Source: Chitinophaga varians (lineage in GTDB: Bacteria; Bacteroidota; Bacteroidia; Chitinophagales; Chitinophagaceae). From it: a stretch of 64,000 nucleotides of DNA. The notes beneath the pieces are model-generated. The model ran no database searches and had not been told where the DNA came from. It worked only from the letters and a program-made list of their open reading frames with translations. The stretch is from contig NZ_JABAIA010000001.1 in assembly GCF_012641275.1 (NCBI RefSeq), positions 3,162,001 through 3,226,000 on the forward strand, read 5' to 3'. This document shows, in pieces, positions 35,420 through 45,965 of the stretch (positions are counted from its first letter, which is position 1; each line of letters starts with the position of its first letter). Made by a program: the position numbers and the translations under genes.

Positions 35420-35566
35420 ATCCGCCTGCATAAAAATATTACCGTAAAGCCTGCTTCCCTTGTCCGGAGCAGGCTTTCGTATGTTTAAAATTATGATTTC
35501 CCATTTATTGTTTATATTTTAACAAACGCATTCATCAATTTCTTCCATTAAAGTAAAAAGATATAC

Positions 35567-36949
35567 ATGCCAGTAAATTCCAACGAAAGCTCACGCCGGC
35601 ATTTTATCAGCAAATTTGCCAAAGGTGTGGTGGGGGCTTCTTTATTGCCTAACATCATTACAGCAGCTGACAGAAAACGGAACGTTGAATCACTCTCACG
35701 ACTAAACGAAAAGTACAGTGCCAATGACCAGATCCAGGTGGCATTGATTGGCGCCGGCGGCATGGGCACAGCAGATGCCAACACCGCTATCACCGTACCC
35801 GGTGTGAAACTGGTGGCAGCCTGTGACCTGTATGACGGCCGTCTGGCGGATGCCAAAAAGAAATGGGGCAATGATATTTTCACGACCCGTAACTACAATG
35901 AAATCCTTGACCGTAAAGATATAGACGCGGTCATCATTGCAGTGCCGGACTTCTGGCATAAGGACATTTCCGTGGCAGCCATGAACAAAGGCAAATCCGT
36001 TTATTGTGAAAAGCCGATGGTACACGACGTCAGTGAAGGACCTGCCGTAGTAGAGGCACAGAAAAGAAACGGCAAGGTAGTGTACCAGGTAGGCAGCCAG
36101 GGCATGAGCTCACTGGGCAACGAAAAAGCCCGGCAGCTGTTGAAAGACGGCGCTATCGGCAAGCTGAACTACGCCGAAGGCTTCTGGGCACGTATGTCAC
36201 CCACGGGTGCTTGGCAGTATCCTATTCCGGCTGATGCTTCCACTAAAACAGTTGACTGGGACGCTTACCTCAAAAACGCCCCTAAGCGCGCTTTTGACCC
36301 GCTGCGTTTCTTCCGCTGGCGTAATTATAAAGACTATGGTACCGGCGTTTCCGGCGACCTGTTCGTACACCTGTTCTCCAGCCTTCACCTGGTGACCGGC
36401 TCCATCGGGCCCAATAAAGTAATGGCTACCGGTGGCCTGCGTTACTGGAAAGACGGCCGTGAAGTACCGGATATCATGCTTGGCATGTTCGATTATCCTG
36501 AAACAGCGGTCCACCCTGCGTTTAACCTGTCACTCCGCGTTAACTTCGTAGACGGTACCGGCGGTACCAACTACCTGCGCATGGTAGGCAGCGAAGGCTC
36601 CATGACAGTAGAGTGGGACCGTGTAACGTTGTACCGCAACAGGATAGCTGTAGACGAGAATGATCCGCTGGCCGCTGCCAACGCTGCTGCTGATGCGGCC
36701 AAATCGTATACCTATCACCGTGCGGAGATGTTGCCTCCCGATAAAATGGTATATGAGGCGGACAAAGGCTATAAAGGCGCGCATTTTGATCACTTCTACA
36801 ATCTGTTCAATGCCATGCGCACCGGCGGTAAAGTAGCGGAAGATCCGTTGTTCGGTTTCCGTGCGGCCGCTCCGGCGTTACTGTGTAACGAAAGTTATTT
36901 CAACAATAAGATCATTCAGTGGGACCCACAGAACCTGAAAGTTGTATAA
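35567..36949 (+). CDS. Gfo/Idh/MocA oxidoreductase with Tat signal
   Basis: 460-residue NAD(P)-dependent oxidoreductase. The N-terminus SSRRHFISKFAKGVVGASLL is a twin-arginine signal, so the folded enzyme is exported with its cofactor. The Rossmann motif is QVALIGAGGMGTADANTA (GxGxxG type), then the family signature YCEKPMVHDVSEG with Lys of EKP, and a C-terminal alpha/beta substrate domain containing WDAYLKNAPKRAFDPLRFFRWRNYKDYGTG. Such secreted members act on sugars, cyclitols or 3-keto-glycosides. The next gene is a DUF1080 lipoprotein, a family now linked to 3-keto-disaccharide hydrolysis, so the pair may oxidise and cleave extracellular glycosides. Confidence 0.9.
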   Translation: MPVNSNESSRRHFISKFAKGVVGASLLPNIITAADRKRNVESLSRLNEKYSANDQIQVALIGAGGMGTADANTAITVPGVKLVAACDLYDGRLADAKKKWGNDIFTTRNYNEILDRKDIDAVIIAVPDFWHKDISVAAMNKGKSVYCEKPMVHDVSEGPAVVEAQKRNGKVVYQVGSQGMSSLGNEKARQLLKDGAIGKLNYAEGFWARMSPTGAWQYPIPADASTKTVDWDAYLKNAPKRAFDPLRFFRWRNYKDYGTGVSGDLFVHLFSSLHLVTGSIGPNKVMATGGLRYWKDGREVPDIMLGMFDYPETAVHPAFNLSLRVNFVDGTGGTNYLRMVGSEGSMTVEWDRVTLYRNRIAVDENDPLAAANAAADAAKSYTYHRAEMLPPDKMVYEADKGYKGAHFDHFYNLFNAMRTGGKVAEDPLFGFRAAAPALLCNESYFNNKIIQWDPQNLKVV

Positions 36950-36968
36950 TCCATAAAAAGTGAACCAT

Positions 36969-37763
36969 ATGAAGAAGTTTTTAGTACCTGCCCTGTCCGT
37001 AATGGCCGTGACTGTGATGTCATGCGGCGGCGGCGCTACCAAAGAAGCAAAAGATTCAACAGTCGTAAAGGACTCGGTGATAACTGCCGCTCCCTCTTCA
37101 ACAGCGGTGGACACTACCGCCATTACTGCTCTCAGCGATGCTGACAAGGCTGCCGGCTGGCAACTGTTGTTCAATGGCACCAGCAAAGATGGCTGGCGTG
37201 GTTTCAAAAACAAACCCACAGAACCATGGATAGTGGAAAACGGCGTGTTGCACTGCCTGGGCAGCACCACCGATAAAAGTGATAAACGTGGCGACCTGAT
37301 CACCAATAAAGAATACGAAAACTTTGAACTGACAGCCGACTGGAAGCTGGCGCCTAAAGGCAACAGCGGTATCCTGTACATGGTGACAGAAGAGTTTGAT
37401 GCGCCTTACCTGAGCGGTCCGGAGTATCAGATCATTGATGATAACAACTTCCCGGAGAAGCTGGAAGACTGGCAGAAAACCGGCGCCAACTATGCCATGA
37501 ACCCTCCGTTGGTGGCTGCTTCCAATCCTATCGGACAATGGAATACCACTAAAATCATCGTGAACAAAGGACATGTGGAACACTGGCTGAATGGTCAGAA
37601 AACAGCTGAATATGACCTCTGGACAGACGAGTGGAAGAAACACAAAGCAGAAGGCAAATGGAAAGATGCCAAGGGCTACGGAATGTCCAAAAAAGGCCAC
37701 ATTGCGTTACAGGACCATGGCAGCGAGATCTGGTTCAAGAACATTAAAATCAAAGAACTGTAA
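36969..37763 (+). CDS. DUF1080 (3-keto-disaccharide hydrolase-like) lipoprotein
   Basis: 264 residues from the ATG at 36969. The signal KKFLVPALSVMAVTVMSC carries a lipobox with Cys18, followed by a low-complexity linker rich in Thr, Ser and Asp. The remaining 200 residues form the concanavalin-like DUF1080 fold: WQLLFNGTSKDGWRGFKN, FELTADWKLAPKGNSGILYMV, PEYQIIDDNN and the C-terminal HIALQDHGSEIWFKNIKIKEL. Members have been described as 3-keto-glucoside hydrolases acting after oxidation by Gfo/Idh/MocA-type enzymes, which fits the upstream neighbour. The unit ends in a 23-bp terminator. Confidence 0.9.
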   Translation: MKKFLVPALSVMAVTVMSCGGGATKEAKDSTVVKDSVITAAPSSTAVDTTAITALSDADKAAGWQLLFNGTSKDGWRGFKNKPTEPWIVENGVLHCLGSTTDKSDKRGDLITNKEYENFELTADWKLAPKGNSGILYMVTEEFDAPYLSGPEYQIIDDNNFPEKLEDWQKTGANYAMNPPLVAASNPIGQWNTTKIIVNKGHVEHWLNGQKTAEYDLWTDEWKKHKAEGKWKDAKGYGMSKKGHIALQDHGSEIWFKNIKIKEL

Positions 37764-37775
37764 CAGGTTGTACCT

Positions 37776-37826
37776 GCTATAAACAACAAACCCCGCCACA
37801 TGATGGCGGGGTTTGTTGTTTATAGC
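37776..37826. terminator. 23-bp bidirectional terminator between DUF1080 gene and sodA
   Basis: Arms 37776-37798 and 37804-37826 pair perfectly around a 5-nt loop, with a GC-rich core (CCCCGCCA) and AAC/GTT flanks. It separates converging genes. Confidence 0.92.
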
Positions 37827-37839
37827 GCTAAAACGTTTA

Positions 37840-38445
37840 TTAGATAGCAGCTTCGTATCTTTTGTTGATAGCGTTCCAGTCAACCACGTTCCAGAAAGCA
37901 TTCAGGTATTCCGGACGGCGGTTTTGATATTTCAGGTAGTAAGCGTGTTCCCATACGTCAACACCCAGGATAGGAATGCCTTTAACTTCAGCAACGTCCA
38001 TCAGCGGGTTGTCCTGGTTAGGTGTGGAAGAAACTTCCAGTTTACCGTCTTTCACCAGCAGCCATGCCCAGCCGGAACCGAAGCGGGTAGCGCCGGCGGT
38101 GTTGAACTTCTCCTTGAAGGCATCAAAAGAGCCGAAAGTGCTGTTGATGGCTTCAGCCAGTTTACCAGTAGGCTGGCCACCTGCATTAGGAGCGAGGCTG
38201 GTCCAGAAAAAGCTGTGGTTCCAGTGGCCACCGCCGTTGTTTCTTACAGCAGGGCTGATTTTCCCAGCATTTGCCACCAGTTCTTCCAGGGATTTGTTCT
38301 CATTCTCAGTGCCGGCAATCGCTTTGTTCAGATTGTCAACATATGCCTGATGGTGCTTACCGTGGTGAATTTCCATCGTCAATTTATCAATATGCGGCTC
38401 TAACGCGTCGGTAGCGTAGGGTAAGCTCGGGAGTGTAAATGCCAT
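37840..38445 (-). CDS. sodA: Superoxide dismutase, Mn type by sequence
   Basis: 201-residue SOD of the Fe/Mn family. Metal ligands are visible as His near residue 27 ([19 protein letters not shown]), His in [11 protein letters not shown], Asp in [11 protein letters not shown] and His in the same motif. The [11 protein letters not shown] form, together with NQDNPLM (Gln from the C-terminal half), points to manganese rather than iron; cambialistic use remains possible. There is no signal peptide, so it is cytoplasmic. It has its own good promoter and a terminator shared with the facing gene. Confidence 0.93.
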   Translation of the reverse strand: MAFTLPSLPYATDALEPHIDKLTMEIHHGKHHQAYVDNLNKAIAGTENENKSLEELVANAGKISPAVRNNGGGHWNHSFFWTSLAPNAGGQPTGKLAEAINSTFGSFDAFKEKFNTAGATRFGSGWAWLLVKDGKLEVSSTPNQDNPLMDVAEVKGIPILGVDVWEHAYYLKYQNRRPEYLNAFWNVVDWNAINKRYEAAI

Positions 38446-38492
38446 AACTCTTGTTTTTATTGGGTTTGAAAATATTATTTACAGATAGTCGC

Positions 38493-38522
38493 CAAATTTA
38501 CTGCCAATCCGTTAAAAATCAA
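38493..38522 (-). promoter_or_regulatory. Promoter of the superoxide dismutase gene
   Basis: On the minus strand TTG (38522-38520) and TAAATTTG (38500-38493) are 19 nt apart, matching the Bacteroidota consensus. The predicted start is near 38487, giving a leader of about 40 nt. Confidence 0.7.
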
Positions 38523-38683
38523 TTTCAATTTTCAATTACTAAATTAGGCCCTGTCTGATGCTGTGTCATATGGAAAATTATTTTATATTTACATAGACTC
38601 GGTTTAACAGGACGTAACATCAGACATGTTTTTTCGTATGTGCCTGACAGTTGTTTACCTATTGTTTGTTTAAAACGTATAGT

Positions 38684-39388
38684 ATGCATACAGGCTCGGA
38701 CTTAGGGCAAAACCTTTCCCTCACCGCCTTGCAAAAGGAAAATGAGCAGCTAAAAGATCGTCATCAATGGTTGGAGAACATTGTAAACAGTGTCCCTGCC
38801 ATGCTTTATTGTTATGATAACAATAACAAAACCATTACGTGGTGCAACCATTACCTGGCAGCAGCATTTGGCTATACTCCTCCGGAGATGACCGGTTTGG
38901 GGATGGATTTTTTCCGGCATATCATGCATCCGGACGACTTTAAGATGGCGAGCGTAGCTCAGCAGTCATTTATTGACAACAAAAGCCATTTCGGCGGCGT
39001 GGCCCGTATCCGTAAGAAGGGGGACACCGACTACCGCTGGCTTCTCGGGATGGAAGTGCCTTTTACGTGGGACAACCACGGGAAGGTGAAAGAAATCATC
39101 TGCGCTTTCCTGGACCTTACCAATGCCATTGATACCAATGCCCAACTGACAGTGGCGCTCAATGAGATACTGCGCCGGCAGAATGAAAACCTGCTGAACA
39201 AGCTCACCCCGCGCGAAAAAGACGTGCTGGGACTGGCCGTGCAGGGCCTTAATAACAAAGAGATCGCCAACTCTCTGAATTTAAGCCGCTATACCGTAGA
39301 GACCCATCGCAAAAATATCCGCCTGAAACTGAAGGTGCGTAATACCACAGAACTGGTGGCCATTGCCCGGAAGATAGGTTTTCAATAA
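38684..39388 (+). CDS. PAS-domain LuxR-type transcriptional regulator
   Basis: 234-residue regulator from the ATG at 38684 (MHTGSDLGQNLSLTAL). A short coiled coil (about 12-35) leads into a PAS fold (about 35-155, WLENIVNSVPAMLYCYDNNNKTITWCNHYLAAAFGY, then DYRWLLGMEVPFTWDNHGKVKEIICAFLDLT). The C-terminal LuxR HTH begins KLTPREKDVLGLAVQGLNNKEIANSLNLSRYTVETHRKNI. There is no receiver domain, so the PAS unit is the likely sensor. Its 240-nt upstream region contains the inverted pair GTCTGATG (38553-38560) and CATCAGAC (38618-38625). Target genes are unknown. Confidence 0.88.
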   Translation: MHTGSDLGQNLSLTALQKENEQLKDRHQWLENIVNSVPAMLYCYDNNNKTITWCNHYLAAAFGYTPPEMTGLGMDFFRHIMHPDDFKMASVAQQSFIDNKSHFGGVARIRKKGDTDYRWLLGMEVPFTWDNHGKVKEIICAFLDLTNAIDTNAQLTVALNEILRRQNENLLNKLTPREKDVLGLAVQGLNNKEIANSLNLSRYTVETHRKNIRLKLKVRNTTELVAIARKIGFQ

Positions 39389-39568
39389 TATTCTCAGATG
39401 TTAAAATAATATCAGTTTTTTCTGTTTTAGCATTGATTTTTCATGGCCCTCAGCATTTACCATTAAGGATGAAAAATATATTATTAAATTGTATATTATT
39501 GATTGTCAACCATTATCGGTGCAAAAAGTGCAAATTTTTTATTGCTAAACTTTGCTAAATTTTCATAA

Positions 39569-39590
39569 AAATACCCAAGCTTGGGTATTT
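39569..39590. promoter_or_regulatory. 22-nt perfect palindrome, possible operator
   Basis: A perfect 22-nt palindrome with core CCCAAGCTTGGG and TAAA/TTTA-type flanks lies about 97 nt before the small J-like ORF and 180 nt after the LuxR gene. No poly-T run follows directly, so an operator is more likely than a terminator. The rest of the 39389-39686 gap is A/T-rich without a gene. Confidence 0.4.
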
Positions 39591-39686
39591 GCTTGCTTTT
39601 GTATCTCCACTAATTTAGTGAATCAAAAAGAAGTATGTTTTTTAAACATCCGGACATGATTATTGGCTGAAATACCCCCTATCACT

Positions 39687-39896
39687 ATGATAACCGAGGA
39701 AAGAGCATTTTATATCTTACAACTGGACCAAACTGCCACCGCAGAAGAGATCGTGGAGCGTTATGAAAATCTGAAGGACCAGTACAGAAAGATCAAGGAC
39801 GAGACGGAAGATCTGAGGACACGGCTGGCCTACCAGCTGAAACAAATTGAACTGGATGATGTGTTCATATACTTCAGAAGAAAACAACGGATCTGA
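39687..39896 (+). CDS. Small protein with J-domain-like helices
   Basis: 69 residues from the ATG at 39687 (MITEERAFYILQLDQTATAEEI). The pattern AFYILQLDQTATAEEIVERYENLKDQYRKIKDETEDLRTRLAYQLKQIELDDVF resembles the YxxLgl-xxxAtxxeIkkaYrxL start of DnaJ domains, but the HPD tripeptide that activates Hsp70 is absent. It is highly charged and almost certainly all helical. It stands alone downstream of a perfect palindrome. Function is unknown; the J resemblance is my reading of the pattern only. Confidence 0.6.
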   Translation: MITEERAFYILQLDQTATAEEIVERYENLKDQYRKIKDETEDLRTRLAYQLKQIELDDVFIYFRRKQRI

Positions 39897-40091
39897 TTAA
39901 CGCAGCTTTTTATAATTTTCATTCATTGTCTTTTTAAGCTCAGTTTTTCATCCATTGTTTGTCTTCAAACAAACACCCTCAAAATTTAACCTGCTTTCAG
40001 CTTGCCGGTATTCCCTTGCCCTTCCCGAACATTGTGTTTTAATTGATTATATTTAGGCCATCAAACCCTACCCTAACCAAAAACACGCATT

Positions 40092-41024
40092 ATGAATGTA
40101 TTTCTGATGATCCTGGGATTTCTGGCACTGATAGTAATCTTATCTTCTTTTGTGACCGTACAGCAGGGCAATGTGGCTATCACCACCATTTTCGGTAAGT
40201 ATAACCGGATTTTGTTCCCTGGCCTGAACTGGAAAATCCCCCTGATTGAAAAAGTTTTTAAGAAAATTTCCATCCAGAACAGATCAGTGGAACTGGAGTT
40301 TCAGGCCATCACGATAGACCAGGCCAACGTTTATTTTAAAGCGATGCTGTTGTATTCCGTTTGGAACCAGGAAGAAGAAACCCTGAAAAACGTAGCCTTT
40401 AAATTCATGGACGAGAGAAGCTTCATGCAGGCGCTGGTACGCACCATCGAAGGCTCTATCCGTGGATTTGTGGCTACCAAAAGGCAGGCGGAAGTACTGG
40501 GCCTGCGTAAAGACATTACAGAACACGTAAAGGAACAGATAGACAAAACCTTGGAGGAATGGGGCTTCCACCTGCTGGACCTCCAGATGAACGATATTAC
40601 ATTTGATGAAGTGATCATGAAGTCCATGGCACAGGTGGTGGCGTCCAACAACCTGAAAGCTGCCGCCGAAAACGAAGGCCAGGCACTGTTGATCACTAAA
40701 ACCAAAGCTGCCGAGGCAGATGGTAACGCTATCAAAATTGCCGCGGAAGCAGAACGTCAGGCCGCACAGCTGCGCGGTATGGGCGTGGCGCTGTTCCGGG
40801 AGGAAGTGGCCAAAGGTATGACTACCGCTGCCAAAGAGATGCAGCAGGCCAACCTCGATACCTCTGTGATCCTCTTCTCTATGTGGACAGAAGCCATCAA
40901 AAACTTTGCGGAAAATTCCAAAGGCAACGTAATCTTCCTCGATGGTTCGTCTGAAGGCATGGACCAAACCATGAAACAGATGATGGCGATGAATAAACTG
41001 ATGCAGAACCAGAACCAGAAATAA
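40092..41024 (+). CDS. SPFH/Band-7 family membrane protein
   Basis: 310-residue stomatin/HflK-like protein. An N-terminal membrane anchor (VFLMILGFLALIVILSSFVTV) is followed by the SPFH domain (QQGNVAITTIFGKYNRILFPGLNWKIPLIEKVFKKISIQNRSVEL to about 190) and a long coiled coil rich in Ala/Glu (about 195-265, AAAENEGQALLITKTKAAEADGNAIKIAAEAERQAAQLR). Such proteins oligomerise in membrane microdomains and modulate proteases. No NfeD partner gene lies alongside. The C-terminus ends in repeated QN/MK residues. Confidence 0.88.
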   Translation: MNVFLMILGFLALIVILSSFVTVQQGNVAITTIFGKYNRILFPGLNWKIPLIEKVFKKISIQNRSVELEFQAITIDQANVYFKAMLLYSVWNQEEETLKNVAFKFMDERSFMQALVRTIEGSIRGFVATKRQAEVLGLRKDITEHVKEQIDKTLEEWGFHLLDLQMNDITFDEVIMKSMAQVVASNNLKAAAENEGQALLITKTKAAEADGNAIKIAAEAERQAAQLRGMGVALFREEVAKGMTTAAKEMQQANLDTSVILFSMWTEAIKNFAENSKGNVIFLDGSSEGMDQTMKQMMAMNKLMQNQNQK

Positions 41025-41025
41025 T

Positions 41026-41128
41026 AATTACGAATTACGAATTACGAATTGAGGGCTGTCTATTGGCGTAGGTTACTAGTAACTTTTCCAATAAACAGCC
41101 CTCAATTCGTAATTCGTAATTCGTAATT
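41026..41128. repeat. 100-nt nested inverted repeat with tandem AATTACG arms
   Basis: Three to four tandem copies of a 7-nt unit (AATTACG) form the left outer arm and their complements (CGTAATT) the right. Inside is a GC-richer stem (GAGGGCTGT/ACAGCCCTC), then TATTGG/CCAATA and a tip of GTTAC/GTAAC. It lies between converging genes, so it may act as a bidirectional terminator, but it is far longer than needed for that. Confidence 0.75.
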
Positions 41129-41138
41129 TGTAATTGAA

Positions 41139-41810
41139 TCAGAGATATTTGTCTCCCGCCTTGCGTTCTCCCATGTTACGGGCAGGCACTCCATACCAGA
41201 TACTGAAAGGCGGTACCGGTTTGAGCACTACGGCGCCGGCGCCAACGATGCTCTGTTCACCAATGCTGATACCATGTTTTACCACCGCGCCAATGCTGAC
41301 AGCTGTATACGCGCCGATGGTCACATTGCCGCCGGTCACTACCCGTGGGGCTACGCTGGCATAATTGTCCATATGGCTATCGTGGTCTATGGAGGCAGCG
41401 GTGTTGACAATACAATGATTACCGATAACGGTGTTGGTATTGATCACAGCATTGGCGGCAATTATATTACCATGGCCGATGTTGGCTGTATTGGATATTA
41501 CAGCGGAAGGATGAATGGCATTGATGAATTCGAAAGAAGGCATGATGGCCTGTATTTTGGCCACCACCTGGCTGCGCACCCAGTTGTCCCCGATGCCGAC
41601 AATGCCGCCTGTTATCTGATGTGCGGCCATCAGTTCGGGCAGGTCTTGTTCCCCTCCCAAAACGGTGAGGTCACCAAAGCATACGGTCCCTTTTTCCCTG
41701 AAGGCATCAATAAACCCTGTTACCCGGTAACCGGGCATCAATGAAAGGATATCTGCTACGACCCTGCCATGGCCGGATGAGCCGATGACAACGATGTTTT
41801 TTCTTTGCAT
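41139..41810 (-). CDS. NeuD/PglD-like acetyltransferase (left-handed beta helix)
   Basis: 223-residue sugar O- or N-acetyltransferase. An N-terminal Rossmann-like nucleotide-sugar domain (NIVVIGSSGHGRVVADILSLMPGY, about 1-90) leads into hexapeptide repeats (AIHPSAVISNTANIGHGNIIAANAVINTNTVIGNHCIVNTAASIDHDSHMDNYASVAPR), ending in GVPARNMGER, the acetyl-CoA-site signature. The His in DHDSH is the expected catalytic base. This family modifies sialic-acid-like or bacillosamine sugars. No other sugar biosynthesis genes are near. Confidence 0.88.
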   Translation of the reverse strand: MQRKNIVVIGSSGHGRVVADILSLMPGYRVTGFIDAFREKGTVCFGDLTVLGGEQDLPELMAAHQITGGIVGIGDNWVRSQVVAKIQAIMPSFEFINAIHPSAVISNTANIGHGNIIAANAVINTNTVIGNHCIVNTAASIDHDSHMDNYASVAPRVVTGGNVTIGAYTAVSIGAVVKHGISIGEQSIVGAGAVVLKPVPPFSIWYGVPARNMGERKAGDKYL

Positions 41811-41851
41811 AAATTCCGGTCTCTCAATAAACGTTTGGTTCAGAAATATGG

Positions 41852-42292
41852 TTAGCGTTTTTGTTCAAAAAAGGTTTTCATCAGTTGCAGGCTTTCTTCT
41901 TTGCAGGGGCCTGCTTCCAGTTTTGTTTTGGGATGGAAGGGCGACCGTTCGCCGGTGGCGCGCCGGTAGCTGTTTTTGTCGTCCGCGGCTGCATAAACGA
42001 TGCGGCCTATCTTGCTCCAGTACAGGGCGCCGGCACACATCAGGCACGGCTCTACGGTGACATAGAGCGTGGCTTCCATCAGGTACTTGCTGCCCAGCGT
42101 GTTAAAGGCGGCGGTCAGTGCGATCATTTCCGCATGAGCGGTACAGTCATTTAACCGCTCTACCTGGTTATGCCCGCGGCCAATCACCTGGTTATTGAGC
42201 ACCACTACGGCGCCGATGGGCACTTCTCCGTCTTCAAAAGCCTTGTGCGCTTCTTTCAGCGCCTGCTTCATATAGTAAGTATCGTCAATCAT
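41852..42292 (-). CDS. tadA: tRNA-specific adenosine deaminase (TadA-like)
   Basis: 146-residue CDA-fold zinc deaminase. Zinc and catalytic motifs are HAEMIALTAAF (His, Glu) and PCLMCAGALYWSKIGRIVYAAAD (Cys, Cys). The N-terminus DDTYYMKQALKEAHKAFEDGEVPIGAVVVLNNQVIGRGHNQ is typical of TadA, which converts A34 to inosine in tRNA-Arg. Guanine deaminases share this fold, but the sequence context favours TadA. It lies 4 nt after ligA on the same strand. Confidence 0.88.
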   Translation of the reverse strand: MIDDTYYMKQALKEAHKAFEDGEVPIGAVVVLNNQVIGRGHNQVERLNDCTAHAEMIALTAAFNTLGSKYLMEATLYVTVEPCLMCAGALYWSKIGRIVYAAADDKNSYRRATGERSPFHPKTKLEAGPCKEESLQLMKTFFEQKR

Positions 42293-42296
42293 AATC

Positions 42297-44432
<2,136 letters not shown>

Positions 44433-44567
44433 TTATCTTTCCGCTTCGCTAAAACAAAGCAAAAAATTCGGTCTTTTTGCTTTTAATGTCCCGTTTTTTT
44501 CTTTCATTTGAATTATGATTGCCTTATCACAAGGTTTAAGACGATAACAGTAATTCCACGCATTTTT

Positions 44568-45287
44568 ATGATGTCTATGTACACCAAAAACATCAATACT
44601 CACCTTGTTGAGATTAAGAGTTATTTCAAGGTTGCCATATCGGTAGATTGTGTCATTTTCGGGTTTAACGGAAATGAGCTGAAAGTGCTGCTGATAGAGT
44701 CTGACCTGAAGGAATATAAAGGGAAATGGTCATTGCTGGGAGATGTGGTGCGGCCGGACGAAGAGCTGGACGAAGCTGCCTACCGGGTACTGAAAGCACG
44801 TACGGGGCTGGATGATTTGTATATGGAGCAGGTGCAGACATTTGGCGCGATCAATCGTCACCCTGCAGGCCGCGTAATCACAGTAGCGTATTATTCGCTG
44901 GTGAACATCGAACATGTGGAATTGAAAAAACATAATAACGACCTGCACTGGCATTCGGTAAAAGACCTGCAAAACATGGCGTTTGACCATAAGCAGATAC
45001 TGGACACGTGCCATGAGCGCCTGAAACAGCAGGTGATGGTGCAGCCTGTCGGTTTTAACCTGCTGCCCAAAAAGTTCTCGCTGCGTGAGCTGCAGAACCT
45101 CTATGAAGCTATCCTGGACGTAGAGCTGGACCGTCGTAATTTCCGGAAGAAGTTCCTGTCTATGGACCTGCTGATGGACCTCAATGAGGAAGAAGAGGAT
45201 GTGCCGCACCGTCCTGCCAAACTATACAAGTTCAACTTTGATAAATATGACCAGCGTAAAAAACGCTACCTGGGTATTGGTTTTTGA
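44568..45287 (+). CDS. NUDIX-domain regulator (NrtR/AraR-like) with C-terminal winged helix
   Basis: About 240 residues. The N-terminal half is a NUDIX fold (about 20-150, ISVDCVIFGFNGNELKVLLIESD) but the NUDIX box reads GDVVRPDEELDEAAYRVLKARTGL, lacking parts of the REUxEExGU catalytic signature, so it is probably a ligand sensor rather than a hydrolase. The C-terminal part (LPKKFSLRELQNLYEAILDVELDRRNFRKKFL) is the winged helix that binds DNA in NrtR and sugar-sensing homologues. Starts at 44568 or 44577 fit best. Known relatives control NAD synthesis or pentose use; the regulon here is unknown. Confidence 0.8.
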   Translation: MMSMYTKNINTHLVEIKSYFKVAISVDCVIFGFNGNELKVLLIESDLKEYKGKWSLLGDVVRPDEELDEAAYRVLKARTGLDDLYMEQVQTFGAINRHPAGRVITVAYYSLVNIEHVELKKHNNDLHWHSVKDLQNMAFDHKQILDTCHERLKQQVMVQPVGFNLLPKKFSLRELQNLYEAILDVELDRRNFRKKFLSMDLLMDLNEEEEDVPHRPAKLYKFNFDKYDQRKKRYLGIGF

Positions 45288-45965
45288 GCTCCCGGTGTAG
45301 CCAGCAGACAGTCAGTGAACACATGATACCGGTCATTATTTTGACATGATATTTTTTTAGCCCTCCGGTGGATATCCACCCAGATTCCTGTTAATATATA
45401 TGTCGATGAAATCCTTTGCCATGAAGGATTAAGCGCGTTATGCCCCGTGGCGCGGAGGTTTGAACTTATTTCTCCATAAAAAGAGAAAAAAAGTTTGTTT
45501 TTAACAAAAATTTAAGTAAGATTGTGTAAAATATACACACCTTGAAAATAAGGGTGGGATGAAAACCAGAATTTAAATCGTATTTGTACGTTTTTGCCAT
45601 TAAGTCGGAGTTAGATATTTTCCATTTATCAAGTATGCCAGAAAGAAATCAATAAAGTATTTTATCAATAGTTTGATTTTATAGTTCCACGTTATGAAAC
45701 AAGAAGGCCGCTGAGCACTTTTGTAAGTGTCTTATTTTCTACGCTTTCCCTTGTACAGTGGTTTGTACAGGGGAAAGTTGTTTTAGGGAAAAACTAACCC
45801 ATTCCGGATATGCTTAAATAATTTGCAACAGGAATCTTTTTCCGTTTGATCTCTTCTAAACCCCTGTTACTCCTGTATTTCAGGCAGTTTTTCCGTAACT
45901 TGCATAGCTCGCAAAGATTGGTAATCCGGCAAAGGACAGCTCCTTTGTGTGAAAAAGAATCTCAT
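45288..45965. other. 678-nt intergenic region upstream of icmF
   Basis: No convincing coding sequence was found. It contains one hairpin at 45744-45777: CTTTCCC and GGGAAAG arms with an inner TGTACA/TGTACA pair, followed by a weak T-rich run. No B12-box or other cobalamin-riboswitch signature is visible, although the next gene encodes a B12 enzyme. A short reading from 45846 in frame with icmF exists but has no conserved content. Confidence 0.5.

Noticed and set aside
45846..45965. N-terminal extension of icmF
   Set aside because: The added residues are not typical of IcmF, which begins with the B12 domain at [12 protein letters not shown]; the region looks like leader sequence.
45288..45965. 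Cobalamin riboswitch upstream of the B12-dependent mutase
   Set aside because: No GCCACTG-type B12 box or characteristic junction is visible; only one simple hairpin was found.
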